Source: Burkholderiaceae bacterium (GTDB lineage Bacteria; Pseudomonadota; Gammaproteobacteria; Burkholderiales; Burkholderiaceae_C). Taken from it: a DNA stretch of 64,000 nt. Below, piece by piece: positions 38,491-52,094 of the stretch; position 1 is the stretch's first letter; the number at the start of each line of letters is the position of its first letter. The stretch is taken from contig CAKKRJ010000004.1 in assembly GCA_919902775.1 (NCBI GenBank), forward strand, positions 299,593 to 363,592. Reading direction: 5' to 3'. Both the position numbers and the translations under genes were made by a program. A model generated the notes under the pieces. It had not been told where the DNA came from. It did not search any database and saw only the letters and a list, made by a program, of their open reading frames with translations.

Positions 38491-38512
38491 AATGGCGTCT
38501 TCCATTCATTTT
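38491..38512 (+). terminator. Weak candidate terminator after the LysR gene
   Basis: The arms AATGG (38491-38495) and CCATT (38502-38506) can pair across a six-base loop and are followed by a run of T. The stem is short and AT-rich, so its strength is doubtful. It lies in the gap between the convergent LysR gene and cbbA. Confidence 0.3.
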
Positions 38513-38524
38513 TTCAACCCAGGT

Positions 38525-39559
38525 TCAATAGCGCGCCGCCATCGCGGCCATCGTCACAGGCTTGATTTGGCTGCCGCGACCGGCGCAGCCAAAGGCGACA
38601 AAACGGTCTTCGCAAATTTTCTGTGCTGCCTTGCGGGCGGCGGCCAATGCTTTTCTCGGATCAAATTCGGACGTTTGCTGAGCAAAAAACTGGCGCATGG
38701 CACCGGTCATGACCAGGCGAATGTCGGTGTCGATGTTGACTTTGCGCACACCGTTTTGGATGCCGCGGACAATTTCTTCGACTGGCACGCCGTAGGTTTG
38801 TTTGATCTCACCGCCATACTTGCGAATGATCTCCAGCCACTCCTGCGGCACGCTGGAGCTGCCGTGCATCACCAGGTGGGTGTTGGGAATGGCCGCATGA
38901 ATGGCCGCAATGCGGTCAATCGCCAGAATGTCACCAGTCGGAGGACGGGTAAATTTGTAAGCCCCATGACTGGTCCCAATGGCAATGGCCAGGGCGTCCA
39001 CACCGGTTTGGGCCACAAAGTCTTTGGCCTGCGCCGGGTCGGTCAGCATCTGATCATGGCTGAGCTTGCCTTCGGCACCCACGCCATCTTCCTCACCGGC
39101 CTCACCGGTTTCGAGTGAACCCAGACAACCCAACTCACCTTCCACCGACACACCCACAGGGTGTGCCATTTCGCACACACGCTGCGTGACCGTCACGTTG
39201 TATTCATAGCTGGCAGGCGTCTTGGCATCGTCCATCAGCGAGCCATCCATCATCACACTGGAAAAACCCGAGCGGATGGACTGCTGGCACTGCGCGGGCG
39301 ATGCGCCATGGTCCTGGTGCAGCACCACAGGAATGTCTGGATGGGTTTCGATGGCGGCCAGCACCATGTGACGCAGATAAGCCTCGCCAGCGTATTGACG
39401 GGCACCTGCTGAGGCCTGCAGGATCACAGGGCTGTCGGTGGCCTGTGCAGCCTCCATGATGGCCTGCACCTGCTCGAGGTTGTTGACGTTGAACGCGGGC
39501 ACGCCATAGCCGTGTTCGGCAGCATGGTCCAGCACTTGGCGAAGGGAAACGAGGGCCAT
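38525..39559 (-). CDS. cbbA: Class II fructose-bisphosphate aldolase (Calvin cycle)
   Basis: A 344-residue zinc-dependent aldolase. It condenses dihydroxyacetone phosphate with glyceraldehyde 3-phosphate, and in the Calvin cycle also with erythrose 4-phosphate. Motifs seen are A-F-N-V-N-N-L-E-Q near the start, the zinc ligands in V-L-H-Q-D-H-G, the E-G-E-L-G segment, G-T-S-H-G-A-Y-K-F and V-M-H-G-S-S-S. The K-V-N-I-D-T-D-I-R motif binds phosphate. It is the last gene of the cbb operon, 26 bases after cbbK. The symbol follows its position in the operon; as the only aldolase in view it may also serve gluconeogenesis. Confidence 0.93.
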   Translation of the reverse strand: MALVSLRQVLDHAAEHGYGVPAFNVNNLEQVQAIMEAAQATDSPVILQASAGARQYAGEAYLRHMVLAAIETHPDIPVVLHQDHGASPAQCQQSIRSGFSSVMMDGSLMDDAKTPASYEYNVTVTQRVCEMAHPVGVSVEGELGCLGSLETGEAGEEDGVGAEGKLSHDQMLTDPAQAKDFVAQTGVDALAIAIGTSHGAYKFTRPPTGDILAIDRIAAIHAAIPNTHLVMHGSSSVPQEWLEIIRKYGGEIKQTYGVPVEEIVRGIQNGVRKVNIDTDIRLVMTGAMRQFFAQQTSEFDPRKALAAARKAAQKICEDRFVAFGCAGRGSQIKPVTMAAMAARY

Positions 39560-39585
39560 GGTCTTGTCCTTGAAAAATTAATAAA

Positions 39586-43881
<4,296 letters not shown>

Positions 43882-43894
43882 GCTTATGCCTCTT

Positions 43895-44779
43895 TCAAGC
43901 CAGACCCATGGCGCGCTTTTTTCGCTCTATCATGCGCCAGACAAAGGGCGTGAAGATCAGTTGCATGGCCAACTCCATCTTGCCGCCAGGCACCACGATG
44001 GTGTTGGCGCGACTCATCCAGGAGTTGTCGATCATGTTGAGCAGATAAGGGAAGTCGATGCCCTTGGGGTTGGCAAAGCGAATCACCACCACGCTCTCGT
44101 CCGCGCTGGGAATGTCCCGCGCAATAAAAGGGTTGGATGTATCGACCATGGGCACACGCTGAAAGTTGACGTGCGTGTGCGCAAACTGTGGCACGATGTA
44201 ATTCACATAGTCTGGCATGCGGCGCAAGATGGTGTCGGTCACCGCCTCGGTGCTGTACCCGCGCTGATGCTTGTCGCGCCAGAGTTTTTGAATCCACTCC
44301 AAGTTGATGACAGGCACCACGCCCACACGCAAGTCCGGGTATTGGGCAATGTTGTGCTCGTTCGTCACCACAGCACCATGCAGGCCTTCATAGAACAGCA
44401 TCTCGGTATCTTGGGGCAGGTCTTCCCAAGGGGTGAAGGTGCCGGGTTCTTGCTTGTAGGGCTCGGCCTCCTCGGCATTGTGCAGGTACTTACGCGCCTG
44501 GCCCTGGCCGGTTTCACCATAAGTTTTGAACAGCTTTTCAATCTCGCCAAAGAGGTTGTTTTCACCACTGAAGTGGCTGAAGTGGCCGTTGCCCGCTTTC
44601 TCGGCTTCGACGGCGCGTGCCTTCATTTCCTTGCGGTCATAGCGGTGAAAGCTGTCGCCCTCGATGATGGCGGCCTTCACGCCTTCGCGTCGAAAAATGT
44701 TGGAGAAGGTGCGGGTCACGGTGCTGGTGCCTGCGCCAGACGAACCGGTGATGGCGATGATGGGGTGGCGTTCTGACAT
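43895..44779 (-). CDS. cbbP: Phosphoribulokinase
   Basis: A 294-residue kinase that makes ribulose 1,5-bisphosphate, a step specific to the Calvin cycle. The ATG at 44779 follows CAGGAGA; the open frame continues far upstream through fbp but that part is not coding. The P-loop [10 protein letters not shown] lies at residues 12-21, followed by E-G-D-S-F-H-R-Y with catalytic acidic residues and L-F-Y-E-G-L-H-G (Walker B). The length and the S-G-A-G-T-S form are those of the octameric, proteobacterial PRK. Allosteric NADH activation is known for this class; whether it applies here is inferred. Confidence 0.95.
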   Translation of the reverse strand: MSERHPIIAITGSSGAGTSTVTRTFSNIFRREGVKAAIIEGDSFHRYDRKEMKARAVEAEKAGNGHFSHFSGENNLFGEIEKLFKTYGETGQGQARKYLHNAEEAEPYKQEPGTFTPWEDLPQDTEMLFYEGLHGAVVTNEHNIAQYPDLRVGVVPVINLEWIQKLWRDKHQRGYSTEAVTDTILRRMPDYVNYIVPQFAHTHVNFQRVPMVDTSNPFIARDIPSADESVVVIRFANPKGIDFPYLLNMIDNSWMSRANTIVVPGGKMELAMQLIFTPFVWRMIERKKRAMGLA

Positions 44780-44826
44780 GGTGTGTCTCCTGAAGTTGAA
44801 ATTCTTTTGTTTCGATGCCGCGCAGA

Positions 44827-45924
44827 TCAATCGCGAAACAGGCTGCGCTCGGCAAACAGCGGGTTGCCGTTTTCGATCTTGACCGGCTCGGTGTGGTAAC
44901 GCTCGATGCGCTCGACCTCGTTCTTGGAGCCAAACACCAGACCAATGCGTTGGTGCAAGCTGGTGGGCTGCACTTGCAGCACGGCTTGGCGCCCCGTGCT
45001 GGCACGGCCACCGGCTTGCTCCATGATGAAGCCGATCGGGTTGGCCTCGTAGAGCAGGCGCAGACGGCCCGGCTTTTCGGGCTCTTTGGTGTCGCGCGGG
45101 TACATGAACACCCCGCCACGCATCAGGATGCGATGCGCCTCGGCCACCATGGAGGCAATCCAGCGCATATTGAAGTCCTTGCCACGCGGACCTGTCTTGC
45201 CCGCCAGACACTCGTCCACATAGCGCTTGACCGGAGCTTCCCAGAAGCGGGCGTTGGAAGCATTGATGGCAAATTCCTGCGTATCTTCGGGCACCTTCAA
45301 GTCAGCGTGGGTGAGCATGAACTCGCCCATGACCGGGTCCAGGGTGAAACCGTGCACGCCCTGACCCACCGACAACACCAGCATGGTGGTGGGACCATAC
45401 AAGGCATAGCCGGCCGCGACCTGTTCGGCACCTGACTGGAAGAAGTCGGTCGTGGTCAACGCGCCCCCCTCGACCACAGCCCTGGGCGCACGCAGCACAC
45501 TGAAGATGCTGCCTACCGACACGTTCACATCGATGTTCGACGACCCATCCAGCGGATCAAACACCAGAAGGTATTTGCCGCGCTGCAGACCTTCCGGAAT
45601 GGGATAGGGACCGTCCATTTCCTCGGACGCCATGCCAGCCAAGTGGCCGCCCCACTCGTTCATGCGAATGAAGAGGTCGTTGCTGAGCACATCCAACTTC
45701 TTTTGGGTTTCACCCTGCACGTTGACACTGCCGCTGCCATCACCAGGGTGGTTGCCAAGCATGTCGGCCAGCGCGCCGTAAGCCACCGATTTGGCAATCG
45801 CTTTGCAAGCCATGGCCACATCCAGAATCAAGGCATTGAAGTCCCCGCTGGCACCAGGAAAGCGGCGACGCTGTTCAATCAAAAACTGCGTCAAGGTGGT
45901 CGATGTGCGTGGGGTGATGGACAT
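44827..45924 (-). CDS. cbbF: Fructose-1,6-bisphosphatase, class I
   Basis: A 365-residue FBPase. In cbb operons this enzyme often also hydrolyses sedoheptulose 1,7-bisphosphate. The metal and substrate motifs are intact: M-A-S-E-E-M (Glu pair), [12 protein letters not shown] and the C-terminal [17 protein letters not shown]. No separate SBPase gene is present in the operon, so a dual role is plausible. It lies 29 bases after cbbY and 47 bases before cbbP. Confidence 0.94.
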   Translation of the reverse strand: MSITPRTSTTLTQFLIEQRRRFPGASGDFNALILDVAMACKAIAKSVAYGALADMLGNHPGDGSGSVNVQGETQKKLDVLSNDLFIRMNEWGGHLAGMASEEMDGPYPIPEGLQRGKYLLVFDPLDGSSNIDVNVSVGSIFSVLRAPRAVVEGGALTTTDFFQSGAEQVAAGYALYGPTTMLVLSVGQGVHGFTLDPVMGEFMLTHADLKVPEDTQEFAINASNARFWEAPVKRYVDECLAGKTGPRGKDFNMRWIASMVAEAHRILMRGGVFMYPRDTKEPEKPGRLRLLYEANPIGFIMEQAGGRASTGRQAVLQVQPTSLHQRIGLVFGSKNEVERIERYHTEPVKIENGNPLFAERSLFRD

Positions 45925-45953
45925 GCATTTCTCCGTTTTTTCTACTGTTGTTT

Positions 45954-46676
45954 TCAGCGCTGGGTCAGGGACTCACGGTGCCATTCGCGCAGTTGAGCCA
46001 GGCCAATGCCCTCCAGACTGCGCTGGGTGCGCAATGCGCCATCAAAATCCTGGTGTGCTGTGAACGCATTGGTGGTGATCACAGTGGCCAGGCCCGCCTT
46101 GCACGCTGCCTTGAGCCCGTTGGCAGAGTCTTCCATCGCAAGGCACGCGTGCGCGGGCAAACCCAGACGTTGCAGGGTCTGTGAATACACCATGGGGTGC
46201 GGTTTTTTGCGCGGTGCTGTGGCGGCATCCTCGATCACCGAAAATTGAGTGCGCCAATCCTCCCCCATCCAGCGCTTGAGCAAGCTGTGGATATTGATCG
46301 GCGACGTGGTGGTGGCAATGGCCAGTCGCATGCCCGCCGCCGTAGCCGCAGACATGAGTTGGAGCGCCCCCGGGCGCATCTGCACTTGCCCCTGTTGCAC
46401 GGCTTGCTCGTAAACCGCCGTCTTGATTTCATGCAAACGGTCAACAGTGGCCTGCACCGCGCCACCGTCGAATTCTTTGGACCTATCACCACGGCTTTTC
46501 CAGTAGGCGTGAATGCGTTCCTTGCCACCCGAGACTTCGAGCAAACGGGTGTACAACGGCACATCCCAATGCCAATCCAGCCCCATCTCGGCAAAGGCCA
46601 GATTGAAGGCCGCTAGGTGGGCCATTTCGGTATCGGCAAGGGTGCCGTCCACATCAAAAATCAAAGCCTTGAGCAT
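45954..46676 (-). CDS. cbbY: CbbY-type HAD sugar-phosphatase
   Basis: A 240-residue haloacid-dehalogenase-fold phosphatase. The nucleophile motif is [11 protein letters not shown] (Asp8 and Asp10). The cap domain is helical, motif II is A-T-T-T-S, the motif III Lys is in A-P-R-K-K-P-H-P, and the acidic pair is in A-M-E-D-S-A-N-G. The V-S-G-G-K-E-R-I segment and the position in the operon point to CbbY. In Rhodobacter, CbbY degrades xylulose 1,5-bisphosphate, a misfire product that inhibits RuBisCO. The gene directly follows cbbM, after a 112-base spacer with a hairpin. Confidence 0.88.
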   Translation of the reverse strand: MLKALIFDVDGTLADTEMAHLAAFNLAFAEMGLDWHWDVPLYTRLLEVSGGKERIHAYWKSRGDRSKEFDGGAVQATVDRLHEIKTAVYEQAVQQGQVQMRPGALQLMSAATAAGMRLAIATTTSPINIHSLLKRWMGEDWRTQFSVIEDAATAPRKKPHPMVYSQTLQRLGLPAHACLAMEDSANGLKAACKAGLATVITTNAFTAHQDFDGALRTQRSLEGIGLAQLREWHRESLTQR

Positions 46677-46713
46677 GCTGTTCCCTTGCGTTTTGTCTCT
46701 GGGCTCATGTCAC

Positions 46714-46773
46714 CCCCACGTCCGCTCACTGCATATAGCGTCCTGCCCCCGAGGGGGCCTTCGCACCGTGGGG
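46714..46773. repeat. GC-rich stem-loop repeat in the cbbM-cbbY spacer
   Basis: The outer arms CCCCACG (46714-46720) and CGTGGGG (46767-46773) enclose an inner inverted repeat GCCCCC-GA-GGGGGC (46745-46758). The element has the look of the G/C-block intergenic repeats common in Comamonadaceae genomes. In the cbbM transcript it would form a stable hairpin just after the RuBisCO gene. It could protect cbbM mRNA or reduce read-through, which would raise RuBisCO relative to the other enzymes. There is no T-run, so a simple terminator is unlikely. Confidence 0.55.
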
Positions 46774-46788
46774 CGGCTTGGCGGTGTC

Positions 46789-48168
46789 TCATGGCTGCAC
46801 GCCCAGTTTTTCGCGCCAGCCAGGGTAAAGCGCGTCTGCGTCCTGGGGAAATGACGCGAAGGCGCGCGCAAACTCCTGGTGCTCCTTGGCAAATTCGATG
46901 GGGTTGGCACCCGACTTCCAGCACGTGTAGGACTGGCGCAGCGAGATGGCGCCTGCCGCCGGGCTGTCGATGTGGCCGTAAGCCCCCCCCCCGGCGGTGT
47001 TGATGACGTTGCCATGGCCCAGGTTCTTGAAGAAGCCAGGCAGGCGCAGCGCGTTCATGCCGCCCGAGATGATGGGCGTGGTGGCTTTAACGCCGTACCA
47101 CTTCTGGAAGTAAACGGGCCCCTGGCACTCGTCGCGCTCGATCATGTAGGCAATGACTTTGTCATCGCCCTCGCCTTCCATCTTGCCAAAGCCCATGGTC
47201 CCCACATGGATGCCCGAAGCCCCCTGCAAGCGGCTCATCTTGGCCAGTACAAAGGCGGTATAGCCACGCTTGGCGCTGGGGCTGGTGACAGCACCGTGGC
47301 CTGCACGGTGGTAGTGCAAGAACTGGTTGGGGTAATTGCGGCGGGCGGTGGTGACCATGCCGGGGCCGCCCACATAACCGTCCACCAAAAAGGCGAGCTT
47401 GTTGGCGTCGGTGCCAAAAACTTCCAGCGAGTAGTCGGCGCGGGCCAGCATTTCATAGTGGTCGTCGGCGGTGATGTTCATGGAGAACAGCTTGGCTTCC
47501 CCGGTCTCGTCCATGGCGCGCTTCATGGCGTCATAAACCAGCGGGATGGTTTGCTTGAGCGGGGCAAACACCTGGTTGCCCTGGGGTTCGTCGTTTTTGA
47601 TGAAGTCGCCACCGAGCCAGAACTGGTAAGCGGCCTTGGCAAAAGGCTCGGGACGCAGGCCCAGCTTGGGTTTGATGATGGTGCCGGCAATGTAGCCACC
47701 GTCCTTGACGGGGCGACCCAGAATGCGCCACAGGTCTTCGATGTTGGTGGCAGGGCAGTCGAACTGACGGATGACTTCCTGAGGCACCCAAAAGTCGATC
47801 ATTTTGGCGTGCGCGATGTCGCCCATGCCTTGGTTGTTGCCAATCGCCAAGGTCAGAAATGACACCATCATCATGCGGCCGTCTTTGATGTTCCGGTCAA
47901 ACAACGCCAGCGGATAGGCAATTCGCATGTCCTCGCTGGCCTCATCGATGCAGTACACCAGCGCGTCCACGCCTTTGGTGAATTCATCGGTGGTGCTCAC
48001 CTCCACATTGGTGCCGGTGGATGACTCGGCGGCAAAGTGGGCCGCGGCTTCAAGGTAGCCATGGCCACTCTTGGGCTTCATCTTGTAGGCCACCAAAATG
48101 TGGCGGCCTGCGGCGATCAGATCTTCTTCCTTGAGGCTGAGGTCGGCATAGCGATTGCTTTGGTCCAT
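46789..48168 (-). CDS. cbbM: Form II RuBisCO large subunit
   Basis: A 459-residue form II ribulose-bisphosphate carboxylase/oxygenase, which works without a small subunit. The active site agrees with the Rhodospirillum rubrum enzyme at the same residue numbers: Lys166 in T-I-I-K-P-K-L-G, and carbamylated Lys191 with Asp193 and Glu194 in [14 protein letters not shown]. Also intact are H-Y-H-R-A-G-H-G, the loop 6 region around [10 protein letters not shown], and I-S-G-G-M-N-A. An AAGGAGA site precedes the ATG. It is the first gene of the cbb operon and divergent from cbbR. Form II enzymes have low CO2/O2 specificity, so 2-phosphoglycolate formation is expected in air. Confidence 0.97.
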   Translation of the reverse strand: MDQSNRYADLSLKEEDLIAAGRHILVAYKMKPKSGHGYLEAAAHFAAESSTGTNVEVSTTDEFTKGVDALVYCIDEASEDMRIAYPLALFDRNIKDGRMMMVSFLTLAIGNNQGMGDIAHAKMIDFWVPQEVIRQFDCPATNIEDLWRILGRPVKDGGYIAGTIIKPKLGLRPEPFAKAAYQFWLGGDFIKNDEPQGNQVFAPLKQTIPLVYDAMKRAMDETGEAKLFSMNITADDHYEMLARADYSLEVFGTDANKLAFLVDGYVGGPGMVTTARRNYPNQFLHYHRAGHGAVTSPSAKRGYTAFVLAKMSRLQGASGIHVGTMGFGKMEGEGDDKVIAYMIERDECQGPVYFQKWYGVKATTPIISGGMNALRLPGFFKNLGHGNVINTAGGGAYGHIDSPAAGAISLRQSYTCWKSGANPIEFAKEHQEFARAFASFPQDADALYPGWREKLGVQP

Positions 48169-48223
48169 GACAGAGATCTCCTTGGGTGTTCCTGAATATC
48201 AGGGGATGTCCGGACTTTAAAAA

Positions 48224-48254
48224 CCTTATTGCATAAGGTAAATTAAAAATTAAT
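48224..48254. promoter_or_regulatory. Candidate CbbR operator between cbbM and cbbR
   Basis: The 111-base divergent region holds two adjacent AT-rich palindromes: CCTTAT-TGC-ATAAGG (48224-48238) and ATTAA-AAA-TTAAT (48242-48254). The first contains a T-N11-A LysR box, and TNA-type half sites recur, as expected for CbbR. Their position fits a regulator that represses its own gene and activates the cbb operon. Binding is inferred from sequence and location only. Confidence 0.6.
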
Positions 48255-48279
48255 AGTGTTTTGATTAATGAATTGCTAA

Positions 48280-49212
48280 ATGAAAAATGCCACATTCCGC
48301 CAGCTGCGCGTGTTCAACGAGGTGGCCCGCTACCTGAGTTTCGTGCGCGCTGCCGAAAGCCTGCACCTCACGCCGCCTGCGGTCACCATGCAGATCAAGG
48401 AGCTGGAAAGCCATGTCGGCATGCCGCTGTTCGAGCGCGTCGGCAAGAAGGTGAGCCTGACCACGGCCGGCGAGTACATGTTGGTCTATGCCCGGAAAAT
48501 CCTGGCCACACTCAAGGATGCAGAAGACGCAGCGGCCCGTCTGCAGCGTGCCGAAACGGGTGTGCTCACCGTAGGCATGGTGGGTACGGCCAAGTACTTC
48601 ATGATGCAACTGTTATCGCAGTTCCAGCAAAGACATACCGGCGTGGAACTGCGCCTGGCCCTGGGCAACCGTGAGCAGCTTGTGCGCATGCTGCAGGCCA
48701 ACGAGGTGGACATCGCCGTGATGGGACGCCCACCCAAAGAACTCCAGACCCGAGCCGAGCCCTTTGCGGCGCATCCCCATGTGTTTGTGTGTGCGCCCAC
48801 TCACCCGCTGGCGCAACTCGGTCAGATCGGGCCGGAGGACTTGCGCCCGTACAACTTCATCGTGCGAGAGCAGGGGTCAGGCACCCGCGTCGCGATGGAA
48901 AAATTTTTTGAACAGGTGCACATCGAGCCACGCCTGAAAATGCAACTGCACAGCAACGAAACACTCAAGCAAGCGGTGATGGCCGGGCTGGGTCTGGGTT
49001 TCGTATCCCTGCACACCATCGGACTGGAGATACAGCAAGGCCTGATCCATGTACTGGATGTGCAAAGTACGCCGGTCGTGCGTGCCTGGAACATTGTGCA
49101 CACGCAGTCCAAAATGCTCTCGCCCGTCGCCGAGGCCTTGCGCTATTTTGTGTTGGAAAACGGCGAGTCTTACCTGGCCGATCGATTTGGTCCTCTGCGC
49201 CCAAATGTCTGA
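48280..49212 (+). CDS. cbbR: LysR-type regulator of the Calvin-cycle operon
   Basis: A 310-residue LysR-family activator. The DNA-binding helices are at residues about 5-60: T-F-R-Q-L-R-V-F-N-E-V-A-R and T-P-P-A-V-T-M-Q-I-K-E-L-E. The effector domain has M-G-R-P-P-K-E and R-E-Q-G-S-G-T-R motifs, typical of CbbR. It is divergent from cbbM with palindromes between them. CbbR proteins sense metabolites such as RuBP, ATP, NADPH or phosphoenolpyruvate, depending on species; which one applies here is unknown. It converges with a BKACE gene of the next block. Confidence 0.93.
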   Translation: MKNATFRQLRVFNEVARYLSFVRAAESLHLTPPAVTMQIKELESHVGMPLFERVGKKVSLTTAGEYMLVYARKILATLKDAEDAAARLQRAETGVLTVGMVGTAKYFMMQLLSQFQQRHTGVELRLALGNREQLVRMLQANEVDIAVMGRPPKELQTRAEPFAAHPHVFVCAPTHPLAQLGQIGPEDLRPYNFIVREQGSGTRVAMEKFFEQVHIEPRLKMQLHSNETLKQAVMAGLGLGFVSLHTIGLEIQQGLIHVLDVQSTPVVRAWNIVHTQSKMLSPVAEALRYFVLENGESYLADRFGPLRPNV

Positions 49213-49238
49213 GTCTTTAACGCAAAAATGGCTCAAGC

Positions 49239-50165
49239 TCAGAACGCCACCTCGGATGCGCCTTTCAGCTGCAAGAGTTGGCGGGCCTCGGCCGGCGTGG
49301 CCACTTCGAGTGACAGCGCTTCGATGACCTGACGTATGCGCGTCACCTGCTGGGCGTTGCTCTTGGCCAGCACACCCGGGCCATCCCACAACGAGTCCTC
49401 CAGGCCCACCCGGCAATGACCGCCCATCGCCAACGAGGCGGTGGCCACTGGTATTTGTGAGCGTCCTGCGCCGAGCACCGACCATTGGTAGCGGTCACCA
49501 AACAAGCGGTCCGCGGTGCGGCGCATGTGCGCAATGTCTTCTGAATGGGTGCCGATGCCACCCAACAATCCGAAGACCGATTGCACGAAGAAGGGGGGCT
49601 TGATGACACCACGGTCTGCAAAGTGCGCCAGGGTGTACAGGTGCCCGATGTCGTAGCACTCGATCTCGAAGCGTGTGCCGTTGTCAGCACAGGATTCGAG
49701 GATGTACTGGATGTCCTTGAAGGTGTTGCGAAACACCCGGTCTTCGGATCCCGCCAGATAAGGCTGTTCCCAGTCGTGCTTGAACTCGGAGAAACGGCGC
49801 AGCATCGGATACAAGCCAAAATTCATGGAACCCATGTTCAGCGATGCCACTTCGGGCTTGAGCTGGAGCGCCGGCTGCAAACGTTCCTCCACCAGCATGG
49901 TGGGCGCACCCCCGGTGGTGAGGTTGATGACCACATCGCTGTTGGCTTTGATGGCCGGCAGAAATTCCCGGAAAAGATCCGGGTCTTGCGAGGGGCGTCC
50001 GTCACGTGGATCACGTGCATGCAGGTGCACAATGGCCGCGCCGGCCTGGGCAGCCAACAAGGCCTCGTCCACGATTTGCTGGGCTGTCACCGGCAGGTAG
50101 GGCGACATGGACGGTGTGTGAATCGCGCCTGTCACGGCGCATGTGATGATGACTTTGCGGTTCAT
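49239..50165 (-). CDS. Beta-keto acid cleavage enzyme (BKACE, DUF849), copy 1
   Basis: A 308-residue TIM-barrel enzyme. BKACEs cleave a beta-keto acid with acetyl-CoA, giving acetoacetate and a new acyl-CoA. The zinc ligands are His47 and His49 (V-H-L-H-A-R-D) and Glu256 in H-C-R-V-G-L-E-D. The carboxylate-binding segment D-G-R-P-S-Q, N-L-T-T-G-G and the A-S-L-N-M-G-S-M-N-F-G strand agree with the founding enzyme Kce. It is the last gene of an apparent eight-gene operon, after the SDR (18-base gap), and AAGG precedes the ATG. The substrate of a BKACE cannot be read safely from sequence; known ones include 3-keto-5-aminohexanoate and dehydrocarnitine. Confidence 0.9.
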   Translation of the reverse strand: MNRKVIITCAVTGAIHTPSMSPYLPVTAQQIVDEALLAAQAGAAIVHLHARDPRDGRPSQDPDLFREFLPAIKANSDVVINLTTGGAPTMLVEERLQPALQLKPEVASLNMGSMNFGLYPMLRRFSEFKHDWEQPYLAGSEDRVFRNTFKDIQYILESCADNGTRFEIECYDIGHLYTLAHFADRGVIKPPFFVQSVFGLLGGIGTHSEDIAHMRRTADRLFGDRYQWSVLGAGRSQIPVATASLAMGGHCRVGLEDSLWDGPGVLAKSNAQQVTRIRQVIEALSLEVATPAEARQLLQLKGASEVAF

Positions 50166-50183
50166 GGTGACCTTCTATGACAC

Positions 50184-51062
50184 TCAGCGCGCACCGGCCA
50201 AGGGGTTGTGGGGTGCTGCACCGGCCATGAGTTTGTGCAGGCGCTGTTCGACATTGGCCAGCGCGGCTGCGTGCGGCAGAATGTAAAAACGCTGCGCCTG
50301 CACGGCCTCGAGCGTGATCCGGGCCACATCGGCTGCGCTCAAGGCCCCCGACTGCGTGGCCTGGTGGATCCGATCAATGAGCGGCGATGGGGCTGCATGC
50401 TCAGCGGCCTCGCCAGCGCTGTGCTTTTTGGCCGCATCGGTGATGCCCGTGGCCACAAAGGAAGGGCACATCACCGACACGCCCACCGGTTTGCCTGTCT
50501 GCGCCAGTTCATGGTGCAAGCACTCCGAGATGGACACCACGGCATGTTTGCTGGCGCAGTACAGCCCCAACTCGGGCGAGTTGGCCAGGCCGGCCATGGA
50601 AGCGGTGTTGACCACCCAGGCCTGTTCACCGCGTGCCAGCATGGCCGGCACGAAACTGCGGATGCCATGCGCCACGCTCATCACATTCACATCCAACATC
50701 CATTGCCAATCTCGCGCACTTGCGCCCCAAAGAGGCCCGGCCGTCAACACACCCGCATTGTTGAACAGCAGATGCGTGCCGCCAAAGCATTCTTGCGCCG
50801 TCTGCGCCAGACGCTCAAGGTCCTCGGCTTTGGAGACATCACACAACTGGGTCACCGCTTGCTCGGGTGGCAGCCCTGTAAGCGCCAGCGTTTGTGCCAG
50901 CCCCACCGCATCAATGTCGGCCAGCACCAAGCGCATGCCTGCAGCAGTGCAAGCCAGCGCCAATTCACGCCCCAAACCACTGGCGGCACCGGTGATGACG
51001 GCGGTCTTGCCGCTCAAATGCCAAAGAGGTGGCGTCGTGTCTTGCATGGTCACGCCGATCAC
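50184..51062 (-). CDS. Short-chain dehydrogenase/reductase
   Basis: A 292-residue classical SDR. The cofactor motif is T-G-A-A-S-G-L-G near residue 25, then N-N-A-G and the catalytic Ser-Tyr-Lys, with Tyr and Lys in Y-C-A-S-K. Asp49 at the end of the second strand (L-A-D-I-D) favours NAD(H). A C-terminal extension of about 40 residues follows the core. The ATG at 51062 overlaps the exporter stop codon (ATGA); an in-frame ATG at 51047 is also possible. In this operon an obvious role is oxidising a hydroxy acid to the beta-keto acid cleaved by BKACE, which is an inference. Confidence 0.85.
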   Translation of the reverse strand: MIGVTMQDTTPPLWHLSGKTAVITGAASGLGRELALACTAAGMRLVLADIDAVGLAQTLALTGLPPEQAVTQLCDVSKAEDLERLAQTAQECFGGTHLLFNNAGVLTAGPLWGASARDWQWMLDVNVMSVAHGIRSFVPAMLARGEQAWVVNTASMAGLANSPELGLYCASKHAVVSISECLHHELAQTGKPVGVSVMCPSFVATGITDAAKKHSAGEAAEHAAPSPLIDRIHQATQSGALSAADVARITLEAVQAQRFYILPHAAALANVEQRLHKLMAGAAPHNPLAGAR

Positions 51063-52093
51063 ACTGCCCAGCGCAGCAGCGCCAGCACCAAGGCAGCCAG
51101 AAAAATGGTTTCACCCAGCATCAGCAAGACCGGCTTCAAACCGACACTGGCCAACTCTTTGAGCTGGGTCTTCATGCCAATGCCGGCGATCGCGGCAACC
51201 AGGCACCAGCGCGAAAATTCGCTGCCCACCTGGACCGCGGCTGTGGGCAACCAGCCACTGCTGTTGACCAGCACCAACAAGGCAAAAGCGACCGCAAACC
51301 AGGGCAACAAAGGCGGCCTGGGTCCCGTCGCTTCTCCAGCATTTTTCGTGCGTGCACGGCTGAGCATCACGGCGAAAATAATCACGGGAACCAGCATCGC
51401 CACCCGCATCAACTTGACGAAAGTAGCCACATCGCCGGTCTCTTTCGACAGGCTGTAGCCTGCACCCACGACCTGCGCCACATCATGGATCGTGGCCCCC
51501 AAAAAAATCCCGGCAAGACGGGCGTCCATGCCCAGTGCCTGTGCCAGCATCGGGTAAACGATCATCGCCAACGTGGACAGCGCAGACACACTGATCACGG
51601 TAAACAGCGTCGCACGCTCTTTGCCCGGGTGCGCCGGCATGGCGGCCGCCAGCGCCAGAGCGGCCGAGGCACCGCAAATGGCGGTGGCCCCGCCACTGAG
51701 CAGGCCGAACAAGCTTTGAAAACCCATCCAGCGCGCCACCCACATCGAAACGGAGATGGTCAGCGCCACCGACACCACCACAATGGCCGCCGGCTGCCAG
51801 CCCAGGTCAGCGATCTGGCCCAGCGTGATGCGCAGACCCAACAAGGCCACACCGATGCGCAAGACCTGTCGCGCGGTGAACTCGATCCCCACGGCCTGAG
51901 GTCCTTCAATGGAGAGAAAATTCATGGCCATGCCCAGTAGCAAGGCAAACAGCATCACGGGAGCACCGTAATGCTCGGACAGAAAGCTCGCAGCGGCGGC
52001 CACGATGACGCAAGCCAGCACACCGGGGAACAGCGTGCGTGCCTGCGAACAGCGCAAGCGCCACCCGGCTGTCTGGGATAAGGCCGTGCTCAC
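51059..52093 (-). CDS. YeiH-family putative sulfate/anion exporter (UPF0324)
   Basis: A 344-residue membrane protein with about ten hydrophobic segments. The GTG at 52093 is chosen because it starts one base after the preceding stop codon; the frame continues further upstream but has no membrane-protein character there. Family features seen are L-F-P-G-V-L-A near the start, V-L-R-I-G-V-A-L-L-G-L-R, G-G-A-T-A-I-C-G-A-S-A-A and G-A-T-I-H-D-V-A-Q-V-V-G-A-G. The YeiH family is annotated as a putative sulfate exporter on limited evidence. Next to a TauD-like dioxygenase, export of sulfite or sulfate released from a sulfonate is an attractive idea, not a proven one. Confidence 0.8.
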   Translation of the reverse strand: MSTALSQTAGWRLRCSQARTLFPGVLACVIVAAAASFLSEHYGAPVMLFALLLGMAMNFLSIEGPQAVGIEFTARQVLRIGVALLGLRITLGQIADLGWQPAAIVVVSVALTISVSMWVARWMGFQSLFGLLSGGATAICGASAALALAAAMPAHPGKERATLFTVISVSALSTLAMIVYPMLAQALGMDARLAGIFLGATIHDVAQVVGAGYSLSKETGDVATFVKLMRVAMLVPVIIFAVMLSRARTKNAGEATGPRPPLLPWFAVAFALLVLVNSSGWLPTAAVQVGSEFSRWCLVAAIAGIGMKTQLKELASVGLKPVLLMLGETIFLAALVLALLRWAV

Positions 52094-52094
52094 C

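Noticed and set aside
44780..45211. Long N-terminal extension of phosphoribulokinase
   Set aside because: It overlaps fbp on the same strand in another frame; the ATG at 44779 with CAGGAGA gives the exact family length.
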